From assembly GCA_024403515.1 (NCBI GenBank), contig JAKSRS010000010.1, positions 1 to 60,070 of the forward strand: a stretch of DNA of 60,070 bases, written 5' to 3'. How positions within the stretch are numbered: the first letter of the stretch is position 1; the number at the start of each line of letters is the position of its first letter. This DNA comes from Lachnospiraceae bacterium. Lineage in GTDB: Bacteria; Bacillota; Clostridia; Lachnospirales; Lachnospiraceae. Below the pieces are notes generated by a model. It did no database searches. It was given only the letters and a program-made list of their open reading frames with translations, and was not told the origin of the DNA. The translations under genes and the position numbers were made by a program. Below, one piece after another: positions 1 to 8,574 of the stretch.

Positions 1-60
1 ATTTATCATTCATGCATAATATTCGGTTAATTTTTAATAATAGAGACGTATGGTTAGTAT

Positions 61-1584
61 CTATTCCATATCATACGACTTGAAGAAAATATCTCTTGCA
101 ATAATGTAGACATCGCTTGGGTCGTCTTCGCGGACTGCCATGAAGTCTCCGGGTTTTCCAAGATAGTACTTTTCGGGGTCCCAGCTGGTAAATATTTTGA
201 CTCTTCGGTCGAGTTCTTTTACGAAGATTCTTGCCTTTCCTGTGGAGAGACAGGAATGAGCCTTAGGGATGATTGATACGCTTCGGCCTGTTGATACTTC
301 TTTAAGTGCCGGTTCGTAGTCGAATTCGTAGATATATGGCTCGTCTATATAGCTATAACCTCTTTCAAACTTGGTTTTATTAATGGGGTAGATTTCGCCT
401 TCGATTCCTATCATTATGAAGGTATCAGGTTCTACCTTAATTTCGATATCACCTTCCAGGGTTCTTACTTCTGCTTTGTTTCCCTGGATTCCAAGGTCCT
501 TAACTTCCACGTAGCCAAGCTTAAACTGCTTTTTGTTAGCAGGCTTCATTGATGAAATATCTGCTGTGTATTTTCCGGCGTAGATTATATCTGTTTCGTC
601 GAAGTATCTGCTTACGCGGTCTTCAAGAAACTTACGGATGTTTTCGGGTGTATATTCCATAAACTCTTCGAGTTTTTCCTTGGCTATAAATCCGCCTGAT
701 TTAATCAGGTGTCCGCCACCATTTCCTACACCGTCTACTATGTATTCCGTAAATTCATTGGCCTTGGCTTCTTTTACGCAGCTTCTTACTGAAAGTTTCA
801 CGCCAAACTGAAGAATGCTGTACACTAAAGCTACATTTACGGTATCGACCTCAAGAAGCATGTCTGATATGAGTCCTAATATGTTAGGATCACAAGGTTC
901 TGTTTCAGCTATAACTGACTTATGTTTTTCGTTGTAATCGTAATCAAGCAAGGCTCTTCCTGCTATCTGAAGCTCCTTCTGAGAAAGATTACTGTTTCTA
1001 AACTTTGTAATAAGACTGTTTCTATAAGGGATTTCATCTACAAGGTCTCTGTCCAAAGGATGAGAAATCTCGGCAAATCCATTTGTATCCGTAAAAAGTC
1101 CGTAATACAATGCGGTTCCTAACTTACTATCCTCAAGTACCTGTGAGTCAGTTTTTCGAATCATATCCCAGACTACTGTTGAGCAGGAGCCTATATTACT
1201 TCTTACCTCATTCTTTTCAGGTAATTCTCCGGAAACCTGGTGATGATCTATAACTGCTACATTATCAAATTCAAGCTTAGTCACATTTCCCTGTCCATAC
1301 TGACAGTCTGTTGTTACCAAAATATCGGGTGTTTTTCCGTCTGAAAGTTTTTTTACCTCATCCATATCTTTTACATAGTCTATCGGTATATTGATGTCGG
1401 AAATCATAAGCTTTAAGTTGTTCTTACTGATGGGAAAGCGTCCGCTGTATACGAAGTGAACGTCCTTCTTTTGCTCCTTAAAAAATCTGTAAAGGGCATA
1501 TCCGCTTGCTATGGCATCAGCATCCGGGTTGTCATGGCACTGAATAAGTATGTTATTGTAATCTAATAACTGTGTTAGTTTCAT
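61..1584 (-). CDS. DHH/DHHA1 family phosphoesterase with extended C-terminus
   Basis: Predicted metal-dependent phosphoesterase of the DHH superfamily (relatives cleave nanoRNA, pAp or cyclic dinucleotides). The metal ligands are visible: DNPDADA at about residues 18-24, an Asp near 93, DHH at 113-115, an Asp in FTDTNG near 166, and the DHHA1 substrate motif GNGGGH at 287-292. At 507 residues it is much longer than NrnA-type enzymes (about 320). The extra C-terminal 170 residues seem to hold two related units, each ending in a hydrophobic-x-V...Y-x-I...F-x-x-x-Y pattern (about 385-410 and 480-504). The second begins PGDFMAV and recalls PGDYG-type domains, but I cannot assign it firmly. The start codon lies 11 bases after the stop of the TIR gene, so the two are very probably cotranscribed. 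The substrate is unknown; a role in RNA turnover and a role in nucleotide signalling are both possible. Confidence 0.85.
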   Translation of the reverse strand: MKLTQLLDYNNILIQCHDNPDADAIASGYALYRFFKEQKKDVHFVYSGRFPISKNNLKLMISDINIPIDYVKDMDEVKKLSDGKTPDILVTTDCQYGQGNVTKLEFDNVAVIDHHQVSGELPEKNEVRSNIGSCSTVVWDMIRKTDSQVLEDSKLGTALYYGLFTDTNGFAEISHPLDRDLVDEIPYRNSLITKFRNSNLSQKELQIAGRALLDYDYNEKHKSVIAETEPCDPNILGLISDMLLEVDTVNVALVYSILQFGVKLSVRSCVKEAKANEFTEYIVDGVGNGGGHLIKSGGFIAKEKLEEFMEYTPENIRKFLEDRVSRYFDETDIIYAGKYTADISSMKPANKKQFKLGYVEVKDLGIQGNKAEVRTLEGDIEIKVEPDTFIMIGIEGEIYPINKTKFERGYSYIDEPYIYEFDYEPALKEVSTGRSVSIIPKAHSCLSTGKARIFVKELDRRVKIFTSWDPEKYYLGKPGDFMAVREDDPSDVYIIARDIFFKSYDME

Positions 1585-1595
1585 AGGTTTTGTCC

Positions 1596-4592
1596 TTAAT
1601 CAACGAAATACTTAATTCGCTTACTATTTGATAATTCTGCGTTAGGAAACTGCTTTTCGGATTCTTCGAAAAGGGCCTTTAGATCCATATATTTGAATCT
1701 GTACAGTGTACCATAATCAGATGACCATACGTAGCCGTTTTGTATATCAATAAGTTCAACGCTGTCGGCTTCGTCTACAAGTTCCATTGTGCTCTTGCTT
1801 ATCATACTTATACCTGAAGTCGAATACAGTATGATGAGGTCCTCGGTCTCATCTATTTCATTTATTGATGTATAGGGGCTATCGTAAATGAGAACTATTT
1901 GCTTGGTCTTTAAATCGTATACCTTAAAGAACTTATCATCTCCCTGGTAGTAGAAGTATCTTCCGTCCTCTGAAAACCTCATCTTAAGGTAATTGTTACT
2001 CATCTGTTTGATTTCGTGCTCGACTTCAAGAGTAGACGCATTCATTATTCTTATGACATTATCATTACAGATTGTGGCTACAAAGTTTCCATCTTGTGAA
2101 ACTACTGTTTCCATCTGATCTGTAACATCATTTTTAGTAAATTCCTCGCCGGCAATTTCTTTTTCACTAATGTTCTTAAGGTCAACCTGGGCAAAAGAAA
2201 GTCCCTTTTTATAGCAGTAAGCCTTCATATCAGTAAGGTCAACTTCCATTTTCCAGGCATCAATTTCAATCTGCTCAGAAATCTTGTGCGTCTTTAAGTC
2301 AATAATACAAAGATGGCTGTTCTTTTGCACTGCTGCCTTGGAGTTTTTAATATCTATCTTGGCATAATCGATATATTTATATTCATCTCCAAGAGACAAA
2401 TCCTCAATCGTTCCATCTAAAACATTTACAAACTGAACTGAACCATCTTTTTCAATCGAAAGATATGTTTCTTCGTCGATGAATTCTTCCTTTTCAGTTG
2501 TATATGCAAGGCTTGCTGTAGAAGCGATTTCAAGTGTATCCGGCTTTATAAAAGCAATGCCGTCATTGTAGTCTCTTACACTTATTACTGAGCCTTTTGG
2601 CGATACTTTCACGCTTGCTATTGTACCCTGTGAAACGCTCATTGTTTCCTGCATGGGACCATCATGTAATGAAAGAGTTACTATCTCAGAAGAGCTGACA
2701 TTATAAATAGCGAAACGTCTGTTTCCAAATATCGCATTGGAAATATACAAATCAGTTTCAATAGTGTAATTATTGAAAAACTCTCCTGTCGTAAGGTTTG
2801 CCACAAGTATGCTTCCTGTATGCTGAACTATATATCCAAGACCGCTTGTCGCTCCAAGAAAGATATTTGATACATTTATAGTACCAAGTTCGGTTACGGT
2901 CTCTCCGTTTTCTCCGTTAAGCACATAAATCGAGTTATTGCATGTTACGATTGCCTCGTTGTGCTCGATTGTATCCCCTAAAACCTCTTCAGTATAGATT
3001 CGTGCGTAAACTTTTGCTGAGTTTGTAGCAAATACTTCGTTTAGTGCTGGAATCTTTCTTTCCCACTTTTCTTTGTAGTTGCCGGCTGAAAAATACTGTA
3101 TCGTAATGAACTTATCCGACGGCTCTTCTGCAGAGAAGTAGTCTTCTAGTGATAATACAATGAGGTCATCATTTTCATTAAATCTCATGTCAGCTATATA
3201 GCCTTCAATTGGATTGGTGACTACCGATGATCCCATCTTTTCCAGATCAAATATTTCTACTGCGTATTCTTCTTTTCCGGAATCCTGACTAAATGAAACG
3301 GCAAGATATTTTCCATCGCGACTTGCTACATAGTTTGCAAAGTAGTCATGGTCTTTGCTCGTTACATACATTTTTTCAAGTTCAGGAAGCTTATAAAAGT
3401 GTACGCAGTCTCCATTTTCAAAAGCAGCTACCTTGGCACTAAGACATATAATTCCAAAAGAACCATAACTTTCAAGTCTGTCCTGCTTTACTAAATTACC
3501 CTTTAAGTCAAAAGAATATATTCCGCTATATCCGATAACAATTAAAGTATCATCTACTACATTGGCTTTTATTGGCTCAAATCTGTTTTTAGAGTCAAAA
3601 TCTGTTGCATGGATAACTAATAATGTATCTCCATTTTCAACATCCCATACAGTTACATTGTTGCCGTTATCGATTGCTGTAATATACTTACCATCAAAGT
3701 CAAATGAAGCTTCTTTAATATGGAAATCTGCCTGAAATGACCTGTCCATACCAAAGTACTTTCCTATGTCGTAGGAATATAGACTTTTACTAAGGGCATA
3801 CTGGGCTGACGCAACATATGGCTTACTACTGTCTTCATAAGGAAGTGCCTCTCTTGCGATTAACATTGCGGCTTCTCTATCGCCGGTTTCTAAAACTGCG
3901 ATCGACTGAGCTGCGAGAAACTGTGAATGGCTTATCTCCTTATCATCCAATGCCTTTTGAAGTACTGCGGCATTGTGGGCATAGTAGAGCCCAAATCCGA
4001 TACCAAGTACTGCTATAACTGATAAAACTGATGCTAAGATTGTAAATATTTTACGATTACGACGTTCACGATGTCTTTGACGCAAATCATCATAGTTACA
4101 ATGAAGGATGGGTGCAGCGAGTCTTAATAACTCCGTTTTAAGCTTCTTATCCACTTCCTTTTTGTTAAGGCCTCTGACATCTGCTGCCAGTGGCTCAACA
4201 GGATTTCCCGCATCATCTGTAAGTAAAGCTTCGGGGAAGGATTCTCCCGGCTCACCCTCGATTAAAACTGCAAGGATATGCTCTCTTCCGTGATAAGAAA
4301 TGAATGATGCTATTTCTTTTTGTACCCATTCAGACTTAGGTGTTCTGGGCGAACAAATAACGATAAGAAATTCCGAAGACTGAATAGCTGAAGTAATATT
4401 ATCACCAAGATCGCTTCCGATAGGAAGTTCTTCCTGGTCTCTGAATACTCTGCTTATTTTCTTAATTCCGGTTGCTTTGGCTACTGCTGAAGGAACCTTA
4501 AAGGTTTCTAATCCTTTATGTATTTTCTTGGCCACATACATATCAAGCTCTGAATGTCTGTAGCTGATAAATCCATTATATCTGTAATCCAT
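1596..4592 (-). CDS. TIR-domain membrane protein with WD40/beta-propeller-like C-terminal region
   Basis: 998-residue protein. Residues 1 to about 150 form a TIR domain: it starts YNGFISYRHSE, has VFRDQEELP (BB-loop region) and SEWVQKEI. The Glu in that last motif (residue 93) aligns by eye with the catalytic Glu of NAD-cleaving TIRs such as SARM1 (DWVHKEI). A basic stretch and one transmembrane helix follow (about 181-205), then about 780 residues of repeated beta-strand blades (for example FDFDGKYITAIDNGNNVTVWD, split over the first blade) typical of a WD40/quinoprotein-like propeller. The expected arrangement is a cytoplasmic TIR and an extracytoplasmic propeller, which would make it a membrane sensor with an NADase effector; this is inference. 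I chose the ATG with AGGGGAG six bases upstream over a TTG 18 bases earlier. It has its own promoter and leads into the DHH gene. Confidence 0.85.
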   Translation of the reverse strand: MDYRYNGFISYRHSELDMYVAKKIHKGLETFKVPSAVAKATGIKKISRVFRDQEELPIGSDLGDNITSAIQSSEFLIVICSPRTPKSEWVQKEIASFISYHGREHILAVLIEGEPGESFPEALLTDDAGNPVEPLAADVRGLNKKEVDKKLKTELLRLAAPILHCNYDDLRQRHRERRNRKIFTILASVLSVIAVLGIGFGLYYAHNAAVLQKALDDKEISHSQFLAAQSIAVLETGDREAAMLIAREALPYEDSSKPYVASAQYALSKSLYSYDIGKYFGMDRSFQADFHIKEASFDFDGKYITAIDNGNNVTVWDVENGDTLLVIHATDFDSKNRFEPIKANVVDDTLIVIGYSGIYSFDLKGNLVKQDRLESYGSFGIICLSAKVAAFENGDCVHFYKLPELEKMYVTSKDHDYFANYVASRDGKYLAVSFSQDSGKEEYAVEIFDLEKMGSSVVTNPIEGYIADMRFNENDDLIVLSLEDYFSAEEPSDKFITIQYFSAGNYKEKWERKIPALNEVFATNSAKVYARIYTEEVLGDTIEHNEAIVTCNNSIYVLNGENGETVTELGTINVSNIFLGATSGLGYIVQHTGSILVANLTTGEFFNNYTIETDLYISNAIFGNRRFAIYNVSSSEIVTLSLHDGPMQETMSVSQGTIASVKVSPKGSVISVRDYNDGIAFIKPDTLEIASTASLAYTTEKEEFIDEETYLSIEKDGSVQFVNVLDGTIEDLSLGDEYKYIDYAKIDIKNSKAAVQKNSHLCIIDLKTHKISEQIEIDAWKMEVDLTDMKAYCYKKGLSFAQVDLKNISEKEIAGEEFTKNDVTDQMETVVSQDGNFVATICNDNVIRIMNASTLEVEHEIKQMSNNYLKMRFSEDGRYFYYQGDDKFFKVYDLKTKQIVLIYDSPYTSINEIDETEDLIILYSTSGISMISKSTMELVDEADSVELIDIQNGYVWSSDYGTLYRFKYMDLKALFEESEKQFPNAELSNSKRIKYFVD

Positions 4593-4633
4593 CTTTACTC
4601 CCCTTTTCAAATAAATAGGACTTTAAACACTTT

Positions 4634-4663
4634 ATTATACCAAACTCATTATTTTCTTTACAA
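4634..4663 (-). promoter_or_regulatory. Sigma-A-type promoter of the TIR/DHH operon
   Basis: The minus strand reads TTGTAA, an 18-base spacer, then TATAAT, about 40 bases before the TIR start codon. It lies just downstream of the MATE terminator, so the TIR and DHH genes form a separate transcription unit. Confidence 0.7.
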
Positions 4664-4674
4664 TATTTATGACA

Positions 4675-4704
4675 AAAGAAAAAAGCCGGTTTCCCGACTT
4701 TTCC
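4675..4704 (-). terminator. Rho-independent terminator after the MATE gene
   Basis: On the minus strand, AAAGTCGG-GAAA-CCGGCTTT (one G-T pair) forms a stem with a GNRA-like loop followed by a T-rich run. It starts 8 bases after the MATE stop codon. Confidence 0.8.
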
Positions 4705-4711
4705 TTTAATA

Positions 4712-6067
4712 CTATATATTATCAATAATATCTTTCTTAATTTTGAAGAAGTAAAAGATTGTAACTGCCGCTGACATAACTTCTGCGATAGGGAATGCCC
4801 ACCATACATACACGACATTTCCAAGCATTGAAAGAAGTATTGCTGCAGGAATCAGTACAACTAACTGTCTCATGATTGAAGTAATCATTGAATAAACGCT
4901 CTTTCCAAGTGCCTGGAAAAGAGTACCTGTAACGATACAAAAAGCTGCTACAGGGAAATGAACACCTATAATTCTAAGTGCAGGTATACCGATTGCCAGC
5001 ATATCATCGGATGCTTTGAAAAGTGAAAACATCTTTGCAGGAATTGTTTCAAACAAAACGGTTCCAACTAACATAATTGTTGTTGCATAAAACCAGGCAA
5101 GCTTCCAGGTTTTAACAAGGCGTTCTTTTGATCTGGCGCCAAAATTGTAAGCAATAATCGGAACTGTTCCGCCGTTTAAACCAAATACCGGCATAAAGAT
5201 AAAGCTCTGAAGCTTAAAGTAAACACCAAATACAGCTACAGCTGTTGATGAGAAGCTGATTAATATACGGTTCATTGTATATGTCATGATTGAACCGATA
5301 CACTGCATGATAATCGAAGGAACACCGATTATATATATTTCCTTTATAAGCCCTGCATCGGGTTTAAAGCCTTTAAAGTGCATCTCGATATCGGGGTTTC
5401 TTGTCTTGTTCATATATATTGCAAAGATTGCAGCGATTATCTGTCCGATTACTGTTGCAACAGCTGCACCCTTTACACCAAGTCTTGGCATACCGCAAAG
5501 ACCAAAGATGAAGATAGGATCGAGGATAATATTAATGATTGCTCCTGTACCCTGTGTAATCATTGTAAGGAATGTTCTTCCTGTAGAAGTTAAAAGTCTT
5601 TCAAACATTGTCTGTCCGAAAATACCAAAAGATGTAACGAGGCAGACTGTTAAATAGTCAGTTCCCATCTTGGTAATTTCAGGATCAGTTGTCTGACTTC
5701 TGTAAAAAGGTCCTACTGCAAAAATACCAATGAGAAGGAAAACGATGTAACTTACAAGAGCAAGAAATACTCCGTTTTCAGCTGCCTTATTGGCTCTGTC
5801 AAAGTTCTTCTCTCCAAGTGCTTTGGAAAGGATGGCATTAACACCGACACCTGTACCGATTGAAACACCAATCATTAATGTCTGTAAGGGGAATGCCATG
5901 GAAACTGCTGTTAAAGCATTCTCACAAATCTGTGCTACGAATATACTGTCTACTATGTTATAAAGTGCCTGAACAAGCATAGAAACCATCATAGGAAAAG
6001 ACATGGTGATTAAAAGCTTATTTACGGGCATAACACCCATTTTATTTTCCTGTACCTGATTGCTCAA
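4712..6067 (-). CDS. MATE family efflux transporter
   Basis: 451-residue polytopic membrane protein of the multidrug and toxic compound extrusion family, which exports drugs or metabolites in exchange for Na+ or H+. About twelve hydrophobic helices can be drawn in two similar halves. The N-terminus NKLLITMSFPMMVSMLVQALYN, split over helix 1, with VDSIFVAQ after it is typical of the family, as is the GxxxGxNAILSKALGEKN loop. I place the start at a TTG codon with AAGGAG seven bases upstream, because the longer open frame upstream lacks a ribosome site. The gene is monocistronic: it has its own promoter and terminator. The substrate cannot be told from sequence. Confidence 0.88.
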   Translation of the reverse strand: MSNQVQENKMGVMPVNKLLITMSFPMMVSMLVQALYNIVDSIFVAQICENALTAVSMAFPLQTLMIGVSIGTGVGVNAILSKALGEKNFDRANKAAENGVFLALVSYIVFLLIGIFAVGPFYRSQTTDPEITKMGTDYLTVCLVTSFGIFGQTMFERLLTSTGRTFLTMITQGTGAIINIILDPIFIFGLCGMPRLGVKGAAVATVIGQIIAAIFAIYMNKTRNPDIEMHFKGFKPDAGLIKEIYIIGVPSIIMQCIGSIMTYTMNRILISFSSTAVAVFGVYFKLQSFIFMPVFGLNGGTVPIIAYNFGARSKERLVKTWKLAWFYATTIMLVGTVLFETIPAKMFSLFKASDDMLAIGIPALRIIGVHFPVAAFCIVTGTLFQALGKSVYSMITSIMRQLVVLIPAAILLSMLGNVVYVWWAFPIAEVMSAAVTIFYFFKIKKDIIDNI

Positions 6068-6106
6068 TTTCTTTCTCCTTATAAAAAACGCAAGTCTACT
6101 TGAGGT

Positions 6107-6135
6107 ATAGTAACAGAATAATTTCAAGAATGTAA
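6107..6135 (-). promoter_or_regulatory. Possible promoter of the MATE gene
   Basis: The minus strand has TTACAT, a 17-base spacer and TACTAT, about 40 bases before the TTG start. The match to consensus is moderate. Confidence 0.45.
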
Positions 6136-6189
6136 TGGTAAAAAGCCAAAAAGAAAAAATCATGTATTGATTTTAACTATCTAATATAA

Positions 6190-6226
6190 ACAAAACAGCC
6201 GTAAAAACTGAGTTTTACGGCCGTTT
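6190..6226 (-). terminator. Terminator after the hybrid histidine kinase gene
   Basis: The minus strand forms GCCGTAAAA-CTCAG-TTTTTACGGC, followed by TGTTTTGTTT. It lies about 20 bases past the kinase stop codon. Confidence 0.75.
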
Positions 6227-6244
6227 CGAAGGGATTTGAAAGAT

Positions 6245-8461
6245 TTAGATAATAAGCTTTCCATGCAGCCACTTTACTAAAGTGACTTTTAATGCATCAA
6301 TATTAACCGGTTTAAACAATGTTGCATTCATTCCGGCTTTCATGTATTCATCTTCAACACCCATTACTGCATTAGCTGTAAGGGCGATGATAGGAACTTC
6401 TTTGGCATTCTCACAGTCAAGTGCACGAATTCTTTTAACGGTTTCAATACCGTCCATCTCAGGCATCATGTGATCCATGAAGATTAAATCGTACTCTGCA
6501 CCGTCTTCGTAGCTTTCAAGAATTTCAAAGCCACTAAGCATTGTCTGCGCCTGGATTCCAAACTTTTTAAGTATTGTGCTCGTAACCTTAAGGTTTACCC
6601 TGTTATCATCAACAATCGCGATTCTTGTTTTGGGATCAAACTTAGGTAGTTCTTCTTTCTGCTCAGTCTGCTTAACCTCGTGATTTCTAAACTTCTTTAA
6701 AGTGTCATTTACTGTAATATAACTAAACGGCTTCTTTACAAAGACTGTATCCGAAAGTTCTGTAGGGAACTCGAATTCCTGCCTTACCATAGCTATCTTG
6801 CAGATAAGAGGAAGCCATGAAAGGTCCTGATTTACCACATGTTCGTTGTAATCTGCAAAGTTGTAAAGAAGACAGTATCTGAACTTGTCTGAAGCCTTTA
6901 AAGTATCCTGTGAAAGACTTTCAAGTATTACGTATTCGGCATCTACACTACTAAACATCATTTCAAGGTTTCTTCTTGAGTACTCGTTCTTTTCAAGGAT
7001 TACAAAAATGACGTCTTTAATTTCTTCGTTTTCTTCAAGAACTGTTTTGTTATCAACATATTCCTGTTCAATTGTTACCTTAAAGGTACTTCCCTTACCG
7101 AATTCACTTTCAACATCGATATGGCCGTTTAAAAGTTCTACATAACTTTTAACTATTGCAAGACCAAGTCCTGAACCTTCTCGTTTACGGTTCTTGGCCA
7201 TATCTATCTGTTCAAACTTAACAAAAAGCTTATCAAGGTCTTCATCCTTAATACCAATACCTGTATCTTTAACGGTAAAAGTAATATCCACCTTTTTATC
7301 GTCTTTTTTTCTGGCATCGATTTTAAGAAGGATTTCGCCCTCTTCAGTAAACTTAACAGCGTTAGAAATCAAGTTTGTTACAACTTGTCTTACCTTATAT
7401 ACGTCACCAATAAGGTTAAGTGGTACGTCCGGACCGACAAAAACGTTGGTTGCAATCTTTGAGTAGTCAACAAGTGGTGCAATATAATTTCTTACGTCTC
7501 TTAAAATATCATCAAGCCTGTAAGGATTTTTATCAATCTCTATTATGCCTGAATCCACCTTGGAAATATCCAGAATATCATTTATAAGCGCAAGAAGGCT
7601 TTCGCTGGAATTTTTAATTGTCTCCACATATTCTCTTGCATCGTCTTTAAGCTCTGTTGATCCAAGAAGATATGTCATACCACAGATTGCGTTCATTGGT
7701 GTTCTGATTTCATGACTCATATTGGCAAGAAAAGCGGATTTAGCTTCATTTGCCATTTCAGCCGCTTTCTTGGAAGTTTCGGCTTCTTCAAGTGCATCCT
7801 TTAAAAGAGACGGATTCTGAAGAGCGAGATACATAATGAAAATCGCAATTGTAGCTGCTGAACAGATTAATAAAACGCTTGGTAAGTAAAACTGAATCAG
7901 AGTAAATACAATAGTACTAAGTGTGTAGCATATTACAGAAAAACGAGGTAAGAAACTCATTCTTTTTCTGTTTTTATAAACGACAATTAGGGATGCAAAT
8001 AAATAAAAGCCTGCAAGTACCAAAGACAGGATATAGAAGTTTGTTCTGTAATATCCTGCCTCGTCATACCTGAATGCTATGTTTGTGAACACAGATGTTA
8101 TGATGATAGTCTGGTCAACAGCCGCGGGAATTATAAGAAATCTGTACTTTTTCCACGTAGCCTTCAGATTATCCGGATATGAAATCACCATTACGTACAT
8201 TAAGTACATAGGGGCGAGCATATGCTGTGTTGAGAAATAGATCATTAAAACCAGTCGGTTTAAAATGATTTCATTTGGTAGATAGTTAAAAAGTACGAGT
8301 CCGCTGATGATATCAGCAATTACGCACACAAAGTTAGTAATGATAATGTAGCCAAACAGTCTGTTCTGAAAACTACTGTATTTGGGCGTAGAGTAGTAGA
8401 AAAACAACAGCATCGAAAGAAAGACTAACGAGCTGAAGTCAAAACAATAGTTATAGGTCAT
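6245..8461 (-). CDS. Membrane hybrid sensor histidine kinase with C-terminal receiver
   Basis: 738-residue sensor kinase. About seven hydrophobic helices (residues 8-215) form the sensor, with no large extracytoplasmic domain. A HisKA domain follows with the H-box FLANMSHEIRTPMN (phospho-His near 249). The ATPase domain has N-, G1- and G2-boxes: NLISNAVKF near 362, DTGIGI near 398 and GSGLGLAI near 428. The C-terminal receiver (about 612-735) has IVDDN, acceptor Asp near 662 in FMDHMMPEMDG, and a late Lys in FKP. Between them, residues about 480-590 look like a degenerate receiver: the fold pattern ends in VKKPF but lacks a clear acceptor Asp. No dedicated output regulator lies next to it. 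The start is an ATG with a weak GGATGG site upstream. Confidence 0.87.
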   Translation of the reverse strand: MTYNYCFDFSSLVFLSMLLFFYYSTPKYSSFQNRLFGYIIITNFVCVIADIISGLVLFNYLPNEIILNRLVLMIYFSTQHMLAPMYLMYVMVISYPDNLKATWKKYRFLIIPAAVDQTIIITSVFTNIAFRYDEAGYYRTNFYILSLVLAGFYLFASLIVVYKNRKRMSFLPRFSVICYTLSTIVFTLIQFYLPSVLLICSAATIAIFIMYLALQNPSLLKDALEEAETSKKAAEMANEAKSAFLANMSHEIRTPMNAICGMTYLLGSTELKDDAREYVETIKNSSESLLALINDILDISKVDSGIIEIDKNPYRLDDILRDVRNYIAPLVDYSKIATNVFVGPDVPLNLIGDVYKVRQVVTNLISNAVKFTEEGEILLKIDARKKDDKKVDITFTVKDTGIGIKDEDLDKLFVKFEQIDMAKNRKREGSGLGLAIVKSYVELLNGHIDVESEFGKGSTFKVTIEQEYVDNKTVLEENEEIKDVIFVILEKNEYSRRNLEMMFSSVDAEYVILESLSQDTLKASDKFRYCLLYNFADYNEHVVNQDLSWLPLICKIAMVRQEFEFPTELSDTVFVKKPFSYITVNDTLKKFRNHEVKQTEQKEELPKFDPKTRIAIVDDNRVNLKVTSTILKKFGIQAQTMLSGFEILESYEDGAEYDLIFMDHMMPEMDGIETVKRIRALDCENAKEVPIIALTANAVMGVEDEYMKAGMNATLFKPVNIDALKVTLVKWLHGKLII

Positions 8462-8574
8462 TTTTGCATTCCATCCATTCCATAAATTCCAAAAACTTTT
8501 ACACTTTGGTATCCTACAACTATTGAATTAATAACTACTTAACATAACAAGCCTTATCAATTTCTTGAAGACTT

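Noticed and set aside
922..1122. Plus-strand open frames inside minus-strand genes across the first 55 kb
   Set aside because: They lack ribosome sites and known motifs and lie antisense to clear genes.
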